Notes under the pieces: generated by a model | The model's database searches: none | What the model was told of the DNA's origin: nothing | The model's input: the letters and a program-made list of their open reading frames with translations, nothing else | Assembly (NCBI GenBank): GCA_937930305.1 | Contig: CALGLE010000002.1 | Coordinates: 62,001-126,000 of the forward strand | Length of the DNA: 64,000 bases | Reading direction: 5' to 3' | From: an uncultured Granulosicoccaceae bacterium | Lineage (GTDB): Bacteria; Pseudomonadota; Gammaproteobacteria; Granulosicoccales; Granulosicoccaceae | Program-made: the position numbers and the translations under genes | In this document: piece after piece, positions 42,099 through 52,056 of the stretch | How positions within the stretch are numbered: the first letter of the stretch is position 1 | How the letters are laid out: the number at the start of each line of letters is the position of its first letter

Positions 42099-43420
42099 TG
42101 TCATACGAGCTCATAGCCTTACTGATGTTCGCTTCCATGATGTTGCTGTTATTTACCGGGCAACGGGTGTTTGGCGCAATCGGTTTTGTGGCAGTCATTG
42201 CGGCCTTAGCACTTTGGGGAGATAAAGGCGGATTCGACATCGCGTTTTCACAAACCATTAAATTGATGCGTTGGTACCCACTTCTAACGGTGCCCATGTT
42301 TGTGTTTATGGGTTACATACTTTCAGAAAGCCGCATTGCCGATGATTTGTATCGTATGTTTCATGTGTGGATGGGTGGCGTTCGCGGCGGCTTAGCAATC
42401 GGAACCATTGGTTTGATGGTGTTGGTGTCGGCCATGAACGGTCTGTCGGTTGCGGGTATGGCTATTGGGGCCACCATTGCTCTACCCGAACTACTGCGAC
42501 GCGGCTACGATAAACGCATGGTGACCGGTGTGGTGCAAGCGGGCAGTTCGCTGGGCATTCTGGTTCCCCCATCCGTCGTTTTAGTGTTGTACGCCATGAT
42601 TGCTCGACAACCGGTTGGGCAACTGTGGCTAGCCGGTGTGGTTCCCGGTTTAATGATGGCGGCACTGTTCGTTATTTATATTGCTGTGCGTTGCCGCATA
42701 AACCCCAGCTTAGGGCCTGTCATCTCGGAACAAGAACGCGACTTGGCAGCGGGTGAGAAATACAAATTACTGTTCTCAGGGCTTTTGCCACTAGGCATTT
42801 TCTTCGCCATGATGATTCCCTTTATTAATGGCTGGACATCGTTGGTAGAGAGCTCTGCGGTGGGTGCGATTGCCGCCTTTTTAGCGGCCTGTATTCAGCG
42901 ACGAATGACTTGGCAGGTGTTCGAAACCTCATTAAAAAATACCTTAGGCATTACCTGCATGTTTATGTGGATCATTCTGGCTGCGCTAGCGTTTGGCGCT
43001 GTGTTTGATGGGTTAAGTGCAGTGAAAGCGATTGAAAGCCTATTCACCGAACGGTTGGGTTTAAGCCCTTGGGTCATTCTCATACTGATGCAGCTGAGTT
43101 TCATTGTGATGGGTACGTTCTTGGATGACACGGCCATGTTGGTCATTGTGGCGCCGCTGTACATCCCGCTGGTGGGTGAACTGGGCTTTGATCTCATTTG
43201 GTATGGCGTGCTGTACACCATCACCACCCAAGTGGCCTACATGACGCCCCCATTTGGATACAACTTATTTCTCATGCGTGCGATGTCTCCTCCGGAGATT
43301 TCGTTAGCGGATATTTATCGATCTATTATTCCGTTCGTCATTGTGATGGTATTTGCGCTGGTTCTAGTGATGGTATTCCCGCAAATCGCTTTATGGCTAC
43401 CGCAGCTGGTGTACGGATGA
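42098..43420 (+). CDS. dctM: TRAP transporter large permease (DctM type)
   Basis: 440 residues, about twelve hydrophobic segments. Family signatures include VPMFVFMGYILSESRIADDL, GLSVAGMAIGATIALPELLR, QAGSSLGILVPPSVVLVLYA and GTFLDDTAMLVIVAPLYIPL. Ion-coupled translocation subunit in the inner membrane. Coupled start with dctQ; the binding protein gene follows after 50 bp. Confidence 0.95.
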   Translation: MSYELIALLMFASMMLLLFTGQRVFGAIGFVAVIAALALWGDKGGFDIAFSQTIKLMRWYPLLTVPMFVFMGYILSESRIADDLYRMFHVWMGGVRGGLAIGTIGLMVLVSAMNGLSVAGMAIGATIALPELLRRGYDKRMVTGVVQAGSSLGILVPPSVVLVLYAMIARQPVGQLWLAGVVPGLMMAALFVIYIAVRCRINPSLGPVISEQERDLAAGEKYKLLFSGLLPLGIFFAMMIPFINGWTSLVESSAVGAIAAFLAACIQRRMTWQVFETSLKNTLGITCMFMWIILAALAFGAVFDGLSAVKAIESLFTERLGLSPWVILILMQLSFIVMGTFLDDTAMLVIVAPLYIPLVGELGFDLIWYGVLYTITTQVAYMTPPFGYNLFLMRAMSPPEISLADIYRSIIPFVIVMVFALVLVMVFPQIALWLPQLVYG

Positions 43421-43470
43421 TAAGCACGGTTGTAACTGGAGTATTTCTAATAACATAGGAGTAAGTTCTC

Positions 43471-44505
43471 ATGAGTACACGTCGTACATTTATCAAGGGC
43501 GCGGCCGCGGCGGTTCCTGCAGCCGCCATTGGCGCACCAGCCATTGCACAGTCAAAAATTAAGTGGCGTTTACAAACCTACGCAGGGGCTGCTTTAGCAG
43601 AACATGTGATAAAGCCTGCCATCGATACCTTCAACGCCATCGCTGGCGATGAAATGGAGATAGAACTTTTCTTCGCCGATCAACTGGTTCCAACAGGGGA
43701 ACTGTTTCAAGCGATGCAGCGCGGCACCATTGATGCCGTGCAATCGGACGATGATTCCATGGCCTCCCCTACGGAAGTCACCGTCTTTGGTGGCTATTTT
43801 CCGTTCGGTAGCCGTTATTCTTTAGACGTACCTGTGCTGTTTAACCAATACGGTTTAAATGAAATTTGGGACGCGGAATATTCCAAAGTTGGGGTAAAGC
43901 ACATCTCAGCTGGCGCGTGGGACCCCTGTCATTTCGCAACCAAAGACCCCATCAACTCATTGGAAGATCTAAAAGGCAAGAAGGTGTTTACCTTTCCAAC
44001 GGCGGGGCGCTTTCTATCCCAATTTGGCGTCATCCCAGTCACCCTGCCTTGGGAAGATATTGAGGTGGCCGTTCAAACCGGTGAATTAGATGGCATCGCT
44101 TGGTCAGGAATCACTGAGGATTACACCGTCGGTTGGGCCGATGTTACCAACTACTTCCTCACCAACAATATTTCTGGGGCATGGATTGGTCACTTCTTTG
44201 CGAATATGGAGCGCTGGGAAGAATTGCCCGACCACCTAAAGAAACTACTGACGGTGTGCATGGAGCAAAGTCACTATTACCGGCAGTGGTGGTATTGGGG
44301 CGGCGAAGCCAATTTACGCGTGAATGGCCCAAAAATGAAATTGACCACCATTCCCGATGAAGAGTGGGCACAGGTGGAAACAGCGGCTATTAAATTTTGG
44401 GATGAAATTGCTGCAGAATCGGAAATCAAAAAGAAAGTGGTTTCGATTTTCCGGCAGTACAATGACGACATGCAGAAAGCGGGTCGACCATACCGATACG
44501 GATAG
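43471..44505 (+). CDS. dctP: TRAP transporter substrate-binding protein (DctP type), Tat signal
   Basis: 344 residues. The start MSTRRTFIKGAAAAVPAAA is a twin-arginine signal, so the protein is probably exported folded. The TRAP signature region is FQAMQRGTIDAVQSDDDSM and the ligand-binding arginine segment is FPTAGRFLSQFGVIPVTLPW, followed by EVAVQTGELDGIAWSG. This type with WYWGGEANL resembles binding proteins for aliphatic acids or amides; the ligand is unknown. An SD-like TAGGAG lies 8 bases before the ATG. Confidence 0.93.
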   Translation: MSTRRTFIKGAAAAVPAAAIGAPAIAQSKIKWRLQTYAGAALAEHVIKPAIDTFNAIAGDEMEIELFFADQLVPTGELFQAMQRGTIDAVQSDDDSMASPTEVTVFGGYFPFGSRYSLDVPVLFNQYGLNEIWDAEYSKVGVKHISAGAWDPCHFATKDPINSLEDLKGKKVFTFPTAGRFLSQFGVIPVTLPWEDIEVAVQTGELDGIAWSGITEDYTVGWADVTNYFLTNNISGAWIGHFFANMERWEELPDHLKKLLTVCMEQSHYYRQWWYWGGEANLRVNGPKMKLTTIPDEEWAQVETAAIKFWDEIAAESEIKKKVVSIFRQYNDDMQKAGRPYRYG

Positions 44506-44526
44506 ATGTAATTCTGTCTTAACATC

Positions 44527-44556
44527 AAGATGGGCCTCGGTAACGTGGCCCATCTT
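44527..44556 (+). terminator. strong hairpin between dctP and the GS-like gene
   Basis: Perfect 10-bp stem AAGATGGGCC / GGCCCATCTT with a 10-base loop; a T-rich run (GTTTTT) lies some 10 bases later rather than adjoining. It probably limits read-through so that transporter and enzyme genes are expressed at different levels, or protects the dctP mRNA 3' end. Confidence 0.65.
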
Positions 44557-44620
44557 CCATAGTCGTTTTTCAACGTCTGTTCCTTCTTAAACCTACGCAA
44601 CGTTTCCACAGTAACTTCCT

Positions 44621-45985
44621 ATGAATGCCAACCTTAGCTTAGACGAACTCAAAGACGCAGCCGATGAAGGACGACTGGACACTGTTCTGGTTTGTTTGGT
44701 GGATATGCAAGGGCGTTTGATGGGGAAACGTTTTCACATACAACATTTTCTCTCCAGTGCCTGGCAAGAAACGCATTGTTGTAACTACCTGCTTGCCACC
44801 GATTTAGAGATGGGCACCCCCGACGGCTATCAATCCACCAGTTGGGAATCAGGTTACGGTGACTATGTGATGAAGCCTGATTTGTCGACACTTCGTCCCA
44901 TGCCCTGGTTGGAAGGTACGGCCATGGTATTATGTGATGTTATCGATCACCATACCCACGAGCCTGTTCCACACTCGCCCCGTGAAATTTTAAAGCGCCA
45001 AATTGAACGTTGTGAAAGCTTGGGCTTAACACCCCTGATGGCAACCGAGCTTGAATTTTTCTTGTTTAAGGATTCTTTAGAAACCCTTCGCAACCAACAC
45101 TACATGGCACTCGAGCCCATCAGCGCGTACAACGAGGACTACCATATCTTTCAGACCACGAAAGAAGAGCCCATTATGCGCCGGCTTAGAAACACCTTGT
45201 ATGCCGCCGGCATACCCGTGGAAAATTCCAAAGGTGAGGCGGAAAGTGGTCAAGAAGAATTGAACATTCGCTATGCGGATGCGTTGGCTTGTGCCGATCA
45301 CCACACCATCGCCAAACACGCCACTAAAGAAATCGCTTGGCAGCAAGGTCATTCCGCAACGTTTTTGTCCAAATGGCACAGCGATCGAGTGGGCAGCGCC
45401 AGTCATGTGCATGTGTCTTTGCAACAAGATGGGAAAAGTGTGTTCTACGATGCGAATGAACCACTGGGCATGTCAACGTTAATGTCGCAGTTTGTGGCGG
45501 GTCAGTTAGCCTACGCCGCCGACTTCACCGTTTTTCTCGCCCCTTATGTCAACTCGTATAAGCGATTTGTTAAAGGCTCATTCGCCCCTACTAAAATCGC
45601 TTGGTCGGTGGATAATCGAACCGCCGGTTTCAGGCTCTGTGGTGATGGATCCCCAGGAATTCGAATAGAATGCCGAATTCCTGGAGCAGACATAAACCCC
45701 TACTTAACACAAGCTGCTCTGCTGGCAGCCGGATTAAAAGGGTTAGAAGAAAAAATGGAATTGGAACCTGCGGTTACAGGCGATGTGTATAACGACGATT
45801 CCATGCCGGAGATTCCCAACCAATTGGCCAAAGCTTGCGAAAAATTCAAGCACTCCACCTTCATGCGCGAAGCCTTTGGTGATGATGTTGTCGATCACTA
45901 CGTTCGCTGCGCTGAATGGGAGCAAGAACAATTTGACCAAGCGGTTACCCAATGGGAAATTGCTCGCGGGTTTGAACGGGCTTAA
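44621..45985 (+). CDS. glutamine synthetase-like amide ligase
   Basis: 454 residues, GlnA superfamily but of the gamma-glutamyl-ligase subtype (PuuA/IpuC/FluG-like). Seen motifs are LVCLVDMQGRLMGKRF at the N-terminus, TPLMATELEFFLF, AESGQEELNIRYADAL, ASHVHVSLQ and the ATP-binding KRFVKGSFAPTKIAWSVDNR with the Arg-rich RIECRIPGAD. Enzymes of this type ligate glutamate to amines such as putrescine, isopropylamine or ethanolamine. Adenylation-site and dodecamer features of true GlnA are not obvious. The cluster context supports catabolism of an amine. Confidence 0.88.
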   Translation: MNANLSLDELKDAADEGRLDTVLVCLVDMQGRLMGKRFHIQHFLSSAWQETHCCNYLLATDLEMGTPDGYQSTSWESGYGDYVMKPDLSTLRPMPWLEGTAMVLCDVIDHHTHEPVPHSPREILKRQIERCESLGLTPLMATELEFFLFKDSLETLRNQHYMALEPISAYNEDYHIFQTTKEEPIMRRLRNTLYAAGIPVENSKGEAESGQEELNIRYADALACADHHTIAKHATKEIAWQQGHSATFLSKWHSDRVGSASHVHVSLQQDGKSVFYDANEPLGMSTLMSQFVAGQLAYAADFTVFLAPYVNSYKRFVKGSFAPTKIAWSVDNRTAGFRLCGDGSPGIRIECRIPGADINPYLTQAALLAAGLKGLEEKMELEPAVTGDVYNDDSMPEIPNQLAKACEKFKHSTFMREAFGDDVVDHYVRCAEWEQEQFDQAVTQWEIARGFERA

Positions 45986-46047
45986 TAATTTAGCCGCAGC
46001 TCCCAATTGCACTTTTTTTTAAGTCACCCAATTTTTAAGAGTTCACT

Positions 46048-47196
46048 ATGTCACTCACCGGTAACTGGTCTTACCCCACCAACATTCGTTTTGGCGCTGG
46101 TCGCATAAAAGAGATAGCGGAGGCATGCAAAGCCGCAGGCATCAGTAAACCCCTGCTAGTGACTGATCGCGGCTTGGCGGATATGCCCATCACCCAAAAT
46201 ACTTTGAGCCTACTTAAGGCACAGGGCTTGGGTGACGCATCATTTGCTGACGTTGACCCGAACCCAACCGATCGCAATGTAGACGATGGCGTACGCATGT
46301 ATCGCGACGGAGGGTTTGATGGTGTGGTCGCCTTCGGTGGTGGCTCGGGTTTAGACCTTGGAAAAACGGTTGCGTTTATGGCCGGCCAAGCTCGCCCCCT
46401 ATGGGACTTTGAAGACATTGGCGATTGGTGGACACGCGCAGACGCATCAGGCATAGCCCCCATCGTTGCGGTACCCACCACAGCAGGTACCGGTTCTGAA
46501 GTGGGACGCGCCAGTGTCATTACTCACGCCACTGACAAGGTGAAGAAAATAATCTTCCACCCAAAGATGCTGCCCAGCGTGGTGATTTGCGACCCGGAAC
46601 TAACCGTGGGTATGCCTGACTTCATTACTGCAGGCACCGGCTTGGATGCTTTTGCCCATTGTGTTGAAGCCTATTCCAGCCCCCACTATCACCCCATGAG
46701 CCAAGGTATAGCGCTAGAAGGTATGCGCTTAGTTATCGACAATTTGCCCATCGCCTACAACACGCCCGATGATTTAGATGCTCGCGCTAATATGATGAGT
46801 GCTGCCGCGATGGGTGCAACCGCCTTTCAAAAAGGTCTGGGTGCCATACACGCACTCAGCCACCCCATTGGTGCTGTACACAACACCCACCACGGCACCA
46901 CCAATGCTGTATGCATGCCAGCGGTTTTACAGTTCAACGAAAGCGCTATAAAAGATCGATTTGATACCGCTGCGGGATACCTGGGCATTGACGGAGGCTT
47001 TGAGGGTTTTTGTGCCTTTGTCACGAACTTCAATGATCAGTTCAAGGTACCAAAATCGCTTAAAGCATTAGGCGTCGACAACCCAAACATTAAAGCATTG
47101 GCTAAATCTGCCCTGCAAGACCCAAGCTGTGGCGGCAACCCTATTGAATTAACTGAAAGTAATTTAACGCAGTTGCTCGAACAAATTGCTGGCTAA
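46048..47196 (+). CDS. iron-containing alcohol dehydrogenase
   Basis: 382 residues, group III ADH. NAD-binding GGGSGLDLGK (about 98-107) and PTTAGTGSE are present; the metal ligands are in DAFAHCVEAY and HALSHPIGAVHNTHHG, with Asp and three His. It oxidises a primary alcohol (or reduces an aldehyde) in the cytosol. It ends 5 bp from the convergent ilvA. In known gamma-glutamylation pathways an aldehyde dehydrogenase follows; none is present here. Confidence 0.94.
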   Translation: MSLTGNWSYPTNIRFGAGRIKEIAEACKAAGISKPLLVTDRGLADMPITQNTLSLLKAQGLGDASFADVDPNPTDRNVDDGVRMYRDGGFDGVVAFGGGSGLDLGKTVAFMAGQARPLWDFEDIGDWWTRADASGIAPIVAVPTTAGTGSEVGRASVITHATDKVKKIIFHPKMLPSVVICDPELTVGMPDFITAGTGLDAFAHCVEAYSSPHYHPMSQGIALEGMRLVIDNLPIAYNTPDDLDARANMMSAAAMGATAFQKGLGAIHALSHPIGAVHNTHHGTTNAVCMPAVLQFNESAIKDRFDTAAGYLGIDGGFEGFCAFVTNFNDQFKVPKSLKALGVDNPNIKALAKSALQDPSCGGNPIELTESNLTQLLEQIAG

Positions 47197-47201
47197 TGCC
47201 A

Positions 47202-48722
47202 TTAACGCAAAAACCACTCAAACGCCTCATTATCGGATTCGTTTTCTGCTGGAAACCCGAGTTGTTCAATAAACTCTGGCAAGTGTGCGCTTTCTGATTC
47301 AGGCACTTGGATGCCAATGAACACTCGACCATAGGCGGCGCCGTGATTACGATAATGGAACATGGAGATGTTCCATTGCTCACCAATACCGGTTAAAAAA
47401 TCTAATAAAGCACCGGGCCTTTCTGGGAAACGTAAGCGGTGCACTTGTTCATCCGGTAACGTGGCATGCCCACCAATCATATGGCGAATATGAAGCTTTG
47501 CCGTGTCGTTGTGCGTCATGTCCAGTACATCAAAGCCCGCATCAGTTAGCGCTTTGGCTATTTCCGCCCGCTCATCGGCTCCACGTTCTACTTCCACACC
47601 GGCGAACACCACGGCCGATTTATCATCCGAATAGCGGTAGTTAAATTCGGTAATGCTACGCCGCCCTAACACTTTGCAAAAATGCAAAAAGCTACCCGGC
47701 TTTTCAGGAATACGCACCCCAAATAACGCCTCACGAGTGTCACCAATTTCAGCCCGCTCGGCAATGTGTCGGAGTCTGTCAAAATTTAAATTTGCCCCTG
47801 TGTTGATGGCCACTAGCGTTTGATCTTTTGCTCCCGTTTCTTGCACATATTTTTTTAATCCCGCCACACCTAAAGCGCCGGCGGGTTCAGTTAGCGTGCG
47901 TGTATCGTTGAAGATGTCTTTAATGGCTGTGGACATTTCATCAACGGTGATCAGGATGACGTCATCCAATAATTCTCGGCACACCCGAAACGTTTCCTCA
48001 CCCGCTTGCTTCACCGCCACGCCATCGGCAAACAAACTCACTGAATCCAGCACCACTCGCTCATCGGCATCCAGCGCTTTTTTCATGCAAGCCGCATCAA
48101 CGGGCTCCACCCCATAGATCTTGATATCTGGGCGTAAATATTTTAAATACAAAGCCACGCCCGAAGCGATACCACCACCGCCAACGGGTATGAACACCGC
48201 ATCAATTTGATCAGGATATTGTCGACTGATTTCCACCCCAACCGTTGCCTGCCCAGCAATGGTATCGGGATGATCAAATGGGTGGATAAATGAAAAACCG
48301 GTTTCATCCACCAAGTGCATGGCGTGGTCTAACGCGGTATTAAAGTCGTCGCCATGTAAAACGGCCTTAGCGCCCAGGCTTCGAACCGCGTCCACCTTGA
48401 TGGAGGGTGTGGGCGTTGGCATCACAATAGTGGCTGGGATGCCCAGCGATTGGGCAGTTAAAGCGACCCCCTGAGCGTGGTTACCTGCGGACGCTGCGAT
48501 AACGCCTTTTACCGGCTCCTGCTGCATTAAATTATGGATACGGTTATAGGCGCCTCGGCACTTGAATGAAAATATAGGCTGTTCATCTTCGCGCTTTAAC
48601 AACACCTTGTTGCCCAAACGATGGCTGAGTTTCGGTGCCTCATGCAAGCGTGTTTCTTCGCTCACTTCGTAAACTCTTGCTGCGAGAATTCGCGGTAGGT
48701 AGTCTTGGTGTAAAGTATTCAT
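47202..48722 (-). CDS. ilvA: threonine ammonia-lyase, biosynthetic
   Basis: 506 residues, the long biosynthetic form. The PLP lysine is Lys54 in IFSFKCRGAYNR, with SAGNHAQGVAL and the glycine loop PVGGGGIASGVAL. Two C-terminal ACT-like regulatory domains follow (about 325-500: RIPEKPGSFLHFCKVLG and RFPERPGALLDFLTGIG), which bind isoleucine for feedback. It converts threonine to 2-oxobutyrate. Divergent from rpiA, a common gammaproteobacterial arrangement. Confidence 0.97.
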   Translation of the reverse strand: MNTLHQDYLPRILAARVYEVSEETRLHEAPKLSHRLGNKVLLKREDEQPIFSFKCRGAYNRIHNLMQQEPVKGVIAASAGNHAQGVALTAQSLGIPATIVMPTPTPSIKVDAVRSLGAKAVLHGDDFNTALDHAMHLVDETGFSFIHPFDHPDTIAGQATVGVEISRQYPDQIDAVFIPVGGGGIASGVALYLKYLRPDIKIYGVEPVDAACMKKALDADERVVLDSVSLFADGVAVKQAGEETFRVCRELLDDVILITVDEMSTAIKDIFNDTRTLTEPAGALGVAGLKKYVQETGAKDQTLVAINTGANLNFDRLRHIAERAEIGDTREALFGVRIPEKPGSFLHFCKVLGRRSITEFNYRYSDDKSAVVFAGVEVERGADERAEIAKALTDAGFDVLDMTHNDTAKLHIRHMIGGHATLPDEQVHRLRFPERPGALLDFLTGIGEQWNISMFHYRNHGAAYGRVFIGIQVPESESAHLPEFIEQLGFPAENESDNEAFEWFLR

Positions 48723-48779
48723 GTTCGCGCCTGATCTAAGCGCACCTTTTTAATCGATTACTGGCACTGTAACACCACC

Positions 48780-49430
48780 ATGAATACGGCAAAAGTCGCC
48801 GCAGCAAAAGCTGCAATGAATCACATTGTTGATGGCACAATTATAGGTGTCGGTACGGGCAGCACAGCGAATTGCCTAATCGATGCGATCGGTGAATCGA
48901 GGCTTCAACTGAAAGGGGCTGTGGCCAGTTCGGAAGCCACCGCACAGCGGTTAACCGCCATCGGTGTGGATGTGATGGATTTGAACAGCACGGGAACGCT
49001 GGATTTGTACATCGATGGGGCGGATGAAGCCAACCGCGATCTGCAGCTAATTAAAGGTGGTGGTGGCGCACTGACACGTGAGAAGATCGTGGCCAACGCC
49101 AGTCGCGAATTTATTTGTATTGCCGATGAAAGCAAGCAAGTGGACGTATTAGGCAGCTTCCCGCTGCCAGTTGAAGTCATCCCCATGGCTCGAAGTTTTG
49201 TTGCTCGCGAGCTACTGAAACTAGGCTGTGATCCTGAATACCGGGAAGGCGGAGTGACCGACAACGGCAATATTATTTTGGATTGTCACGGCTTTGAAAT
49301 CACGTCTCCTGAAGAGCTAGAACAGGCAGTGAATAACATCCCCGGTGTGGTAACGGTGGGCTTATTCGCCCTACGCCCTGCGGATCGCTTGATTATTGGC
49401 AAAGACGACGGCAGTACAGAAATCTTGTAA
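48780..49430 (+). CDS. rpiA: ribose-5-phosphate isomerase A
   Basis: 216 residues. Motifs [13 protein letters not shown] (about 20-32), [13 protein letters not shown] with catalytic Asp residues, [15 protein letters not shown] and [12 protein letters not shown] are complete. Interconverts ribose-5-phosphate and ribulose-5-phosphate in the pentose phosphate pathway. It ends directly against the convergent CHASE2 kinase gene with no gap. Confidence 0.98.
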   Translation: MNTAKVAAAKAAMNHIVDGTIIGVGTGSTANCLIDAIGESRLQLKGAVASSEATAQRLTAIGVDVMDLNSTGTLDLYIDGADEANRDLQLIKGGGGALTREKIVANASREFICIADESKQVDVLGSFPLPVEVIPMARSFVARELLKLGCDPEYREGGVTDNGNIILDCHGFEITSPEELEQAVNNIPGVVTVGLFALRPADRLIIGKDDGSTEIL

Positions 49431-52004
49431 TTATTCCGACGGCATATCCTCTAGCCCTAACGGCACCCGGAAAACAAACTCAGCACCTTTGCCACTGCTG
49501 TACGCCGTAACAGCACCACTGTGTTGGCGTGCTACTCGGGCCACCAAGGCTAAGCCCAAGCCAATGCCTCGAAATCGATCGGCCACACTGGGGTCACGTT
49601 TAAAACGTGTGAACAAGGAGTCGATGATGGCAGGGTCTATTCCCACACCATCGTCTTTCACGGTAATGATGGCCTCTTGACCGCTGGGGTTATCCGCAGG
49701 CCCCACGCTAACATCCAGCCACACATCCCCACCTTCATTGGAATATTTAACCGCGTTGCTGAGTAGGTTACCGATGGCGCGATCCAGTAACCCAGCATCC
49801 CCGAACAGCCACAATTCCTCATCACACACCGTCACATGTAAGCTAATTTTACGCGCACTGGCTTGCGGGAAAAAACGTGCGGTTACGTTATCAATGATGT
49901 TGTCTAATAAGACTTCTTTAAACGATTCCACGCTGACCGTATCGGCTCGCGACATGTGCAGCAGGTTGTCCATCATGGTTAGGGACGATTGAATATTACG
50001 TCGGGCACTGTGCAGTTCTTCTGAGGTGACGTCCTCATCATCTGCATCGAGTAAATACAAACTCGACACCAGGGGGGACCGCAAATCATGTGATAAGTAA
50101 TCCATCATCTCCGCGCGTGCGCGTTCAGCGGTTCTAATTTCACTTACATCGATGACGGTGGCACAAATTAATCGCTCAGCCAGTGATGGCCCCACGGCAC
50201 TCAAACCAATCAACAGTTCTTTCTCATCCTGCTGCACAGTGAACTGCCAAGGTAGCCCACGTTGAATTAGATTTTCAAAATTTTCACGCGCATCGGAGTC
50301 CGTTAAGTCCAATCCCGCCCGTACAATAAATTCTCTTAGCAGCGGATTCTTGCCTACATCAGGCAGTAAACGAATGATGAGATCGTTAAGCCGAATGGGT
50401 TCCCCGACCATGTTCCACACCACAAATCCTGCTGGGCTTCCATCTAAAATATTGTCAGAAAATGTTTTAACCGCTCGCAGCCAATCTAACTGATCACCCA
50501 GCTTTAAGGCATTATTTTGAATTTGCTCGATGGACCCACGCCAGATGGAAGGCTTAATTCTGCGACGAACACGCGACAATCGATCAATGTATCGCGTGAT
50601 TTGGCTAGCAACGGTTGGGTCCTTAACCACAAACATCACATCCAAACGATCGTCGGTGGGGTAACGCCGGGCATAAACATCTCCACGTCTCACCCAAGCT
50701 TCGGTTAAACCCACCTCCATAGGCGGCGGCATGTCACCACCAACGTGACTTAACGACTTCGTAGAAAAACGCCAACCTTCTACGGGTAAATGTTGCGTTG
50801 CATGGGTGAAGAAACGGGTTAAATCTTCGTTGGTGTATCGATCGCGGGGTGCCTGTTCTAAATCTAACTTTTTAATTTGGCTGGCTAAGAATCGATTAAC
50901 AAAACGCAGCCTATTCCCACTCCACGCCAAATAACTGACCAATATCGGCACCGATGCAGATAGCGGTGCGTACCAAATTTGAAAAAGCATATACAGCAGA
51001 TAACTTAAAATAATGGGTGTGCAAGCCACGCCGATGGCTGCAGCTAACGACCATTCGGGCCCTGCTCGAGAATACACCCACATCAATAATGGCAGCATGC
51101 CCAACGCCACCACTAAATTCCATTTACTGCTGATGCGCGTGACCAAACTGCCATCACGTATGGCAGAGAATAAGTTAGCGTGAATTTCAACCCCAGGAAT
51201 GGATTGATCCAAAGCCGACACGGGCGTGGGCACAACATCCTGTAAACCCACCGATGTCATGCCCACAAAAACCACCTTATTTTCAAACAAATCAGCAGGC
51301 ACATCACCCTGCAAAACTTGCCCCGCCGATACCGTAGTAAAAGCATTTCTTGGCCCGTAAAACGGAATCATGACTTCGAAGTCCTGCAGCCAACGCCCGC
51401 GCTCCAGCGCTTGCGTGGATCGTGCCCCAGGCAACGCGGTTAAATCTAATTGCTGGTCATCGGGTGCAAAAGCTTGATGAGCCGCGAGTGACAAGGTGGG
51501 CCAATGTGGTGCGTTGTAGCCTGCCATTAAGAATACCCGCCGCACAATGCCGTCATCGTCAATCGGCATTTGTATTTGCCCAATGTCGCGAACGTATTTA
51601 AGCAGTGGGGGAATGGGTAGGCGCTCTACATCGCCAGAACCTGTCGTTCCCACCATACGGTTTTCAGTTAAGACCGGAAGGACCGTGGTGGGCAGAGTAG
51701 AGATCGCCTGCGCAAGGCGCTCATCATCAGCTGGGTCGAGCGAGGATTCTGTGTATAACAAATCCACCACCACACCAGCGGCGTTGGCTTCACCTAATTT
51801 TTCAAACAGGTCAGCCTGTAACGCTCGTGACCAAGGCCAACGCCCGAAGTCTTGCAAGCTTTGTGGATCGATACCCACGATAACGAGATCTTTTGGGGTG
51901 TCACGCTGGTTTAAGCGCACCCAAGTATCGTGCAGCAGCCGATCAAGCTTTAAAGTACTTTGGCCCCACAACAACAGCGCCGTTAAAACAAATAACGCGC
52001 ACAA
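49431..52004 (-). CDS. CHASE2-domain sensor histidine kinase
   Basis: At least 857 residues. The N-terminal membrane segment is followed by an extracytoplasmic CHASE2 domain (VIVGIDPQSLQDFGRWPWSR, AAGVVVDLLYTESS) to about 280, then three transmembrane helices (about 295-365), a PAS-like region, HisKA (DYLSHDLRSPLVSSLY) and HATPase (NLLSNAVKYSNEGGD, VKDDGVGIDP, GIGLGLALVARVARQHSG). The listed start is TTG inside the first hydrophobic helix. The frame stays open upstream with basic residues (SKHRRHSVTLLSLIAF), so translation may begin at a CTG near 52064 overlapping the regulator gene. Partner: the OmpR-type regulator just upstream. Confidence 0.9.
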   Translation of the reverse strand: MCALFVLTALLLWGQSTLKLDRLLHDTWVRLNQRDTPKDLVIVGIDPQSLQDFGRWPWSRALQADLFEKLGEANAAGVVVDLLYTESSLDPADDERLAQAISTLPTTVLPVLTENRMVGTTGSGDVERLPIPPLLKYVRDIGQIQMPIDDDGIVRRVFLMAGYNAPHWPTLSLAAHQAFAPDDQQLDLTALPGARSTQALERGRWLQDFEVMIPFYGPRNAFTTVSAGQVLQGDVPADLFENKVVFVGMTSVGLQDVVPTPVSALDQSIPGVEIHANLFSAIRDGSLVTRISSKWNLVVALGMLPLLMWVYSRAGPEWSLAAAIGVACTPIILSYLLYMLFQIWYAPLSASVPILVSYLAWSGNRLRFVNRFLASQIKKLDLEQAPRDRYTNEDLTRFFTHATQHLPVEGWRFSTKSLSHVGGDMPPPMEVGLTEAWVRRGDVYARRYPTDDRLDVMFVVKDPTVASQITRYIDRLSRVRRRIKPSIWRGSIEQIQNNALKLGDQLDWLRAVKTFSDNILDGSPAGFVVWNMVGEPIRLNDLIIRLLPDVGKNPLLREFIVRAGLDLTDSDARENFENLIQRGLPWQFTVQQDEKELLIGLSAVGPSLAERLICATVIDVSEIRTAERARAEMMDYLSHDLRSPLVSSLYLLDADDEDVTSEELHSARRNIQSSLTMMDNLLHMSRADTVSVESFKEVLLDNIIDNVTARFFPQASARKISLHVTVCDEELWLFGDAGLLDRAIGNLLSNAVKYSNEGGDVWLDVSVGPADNPSGQEAIITVKDDGVGIDPAIIDSLFTRFKRDPSVADRFRGIGLGLALVARVARQHSGAVTAYSSGKGAEFVFRVPLGLEDMPSE

Positions 52005-52056
52005 AAATGCTATCAGCGACAGCAGCGTGACGCTGTGCCGCCGATGCTTAGAACGC

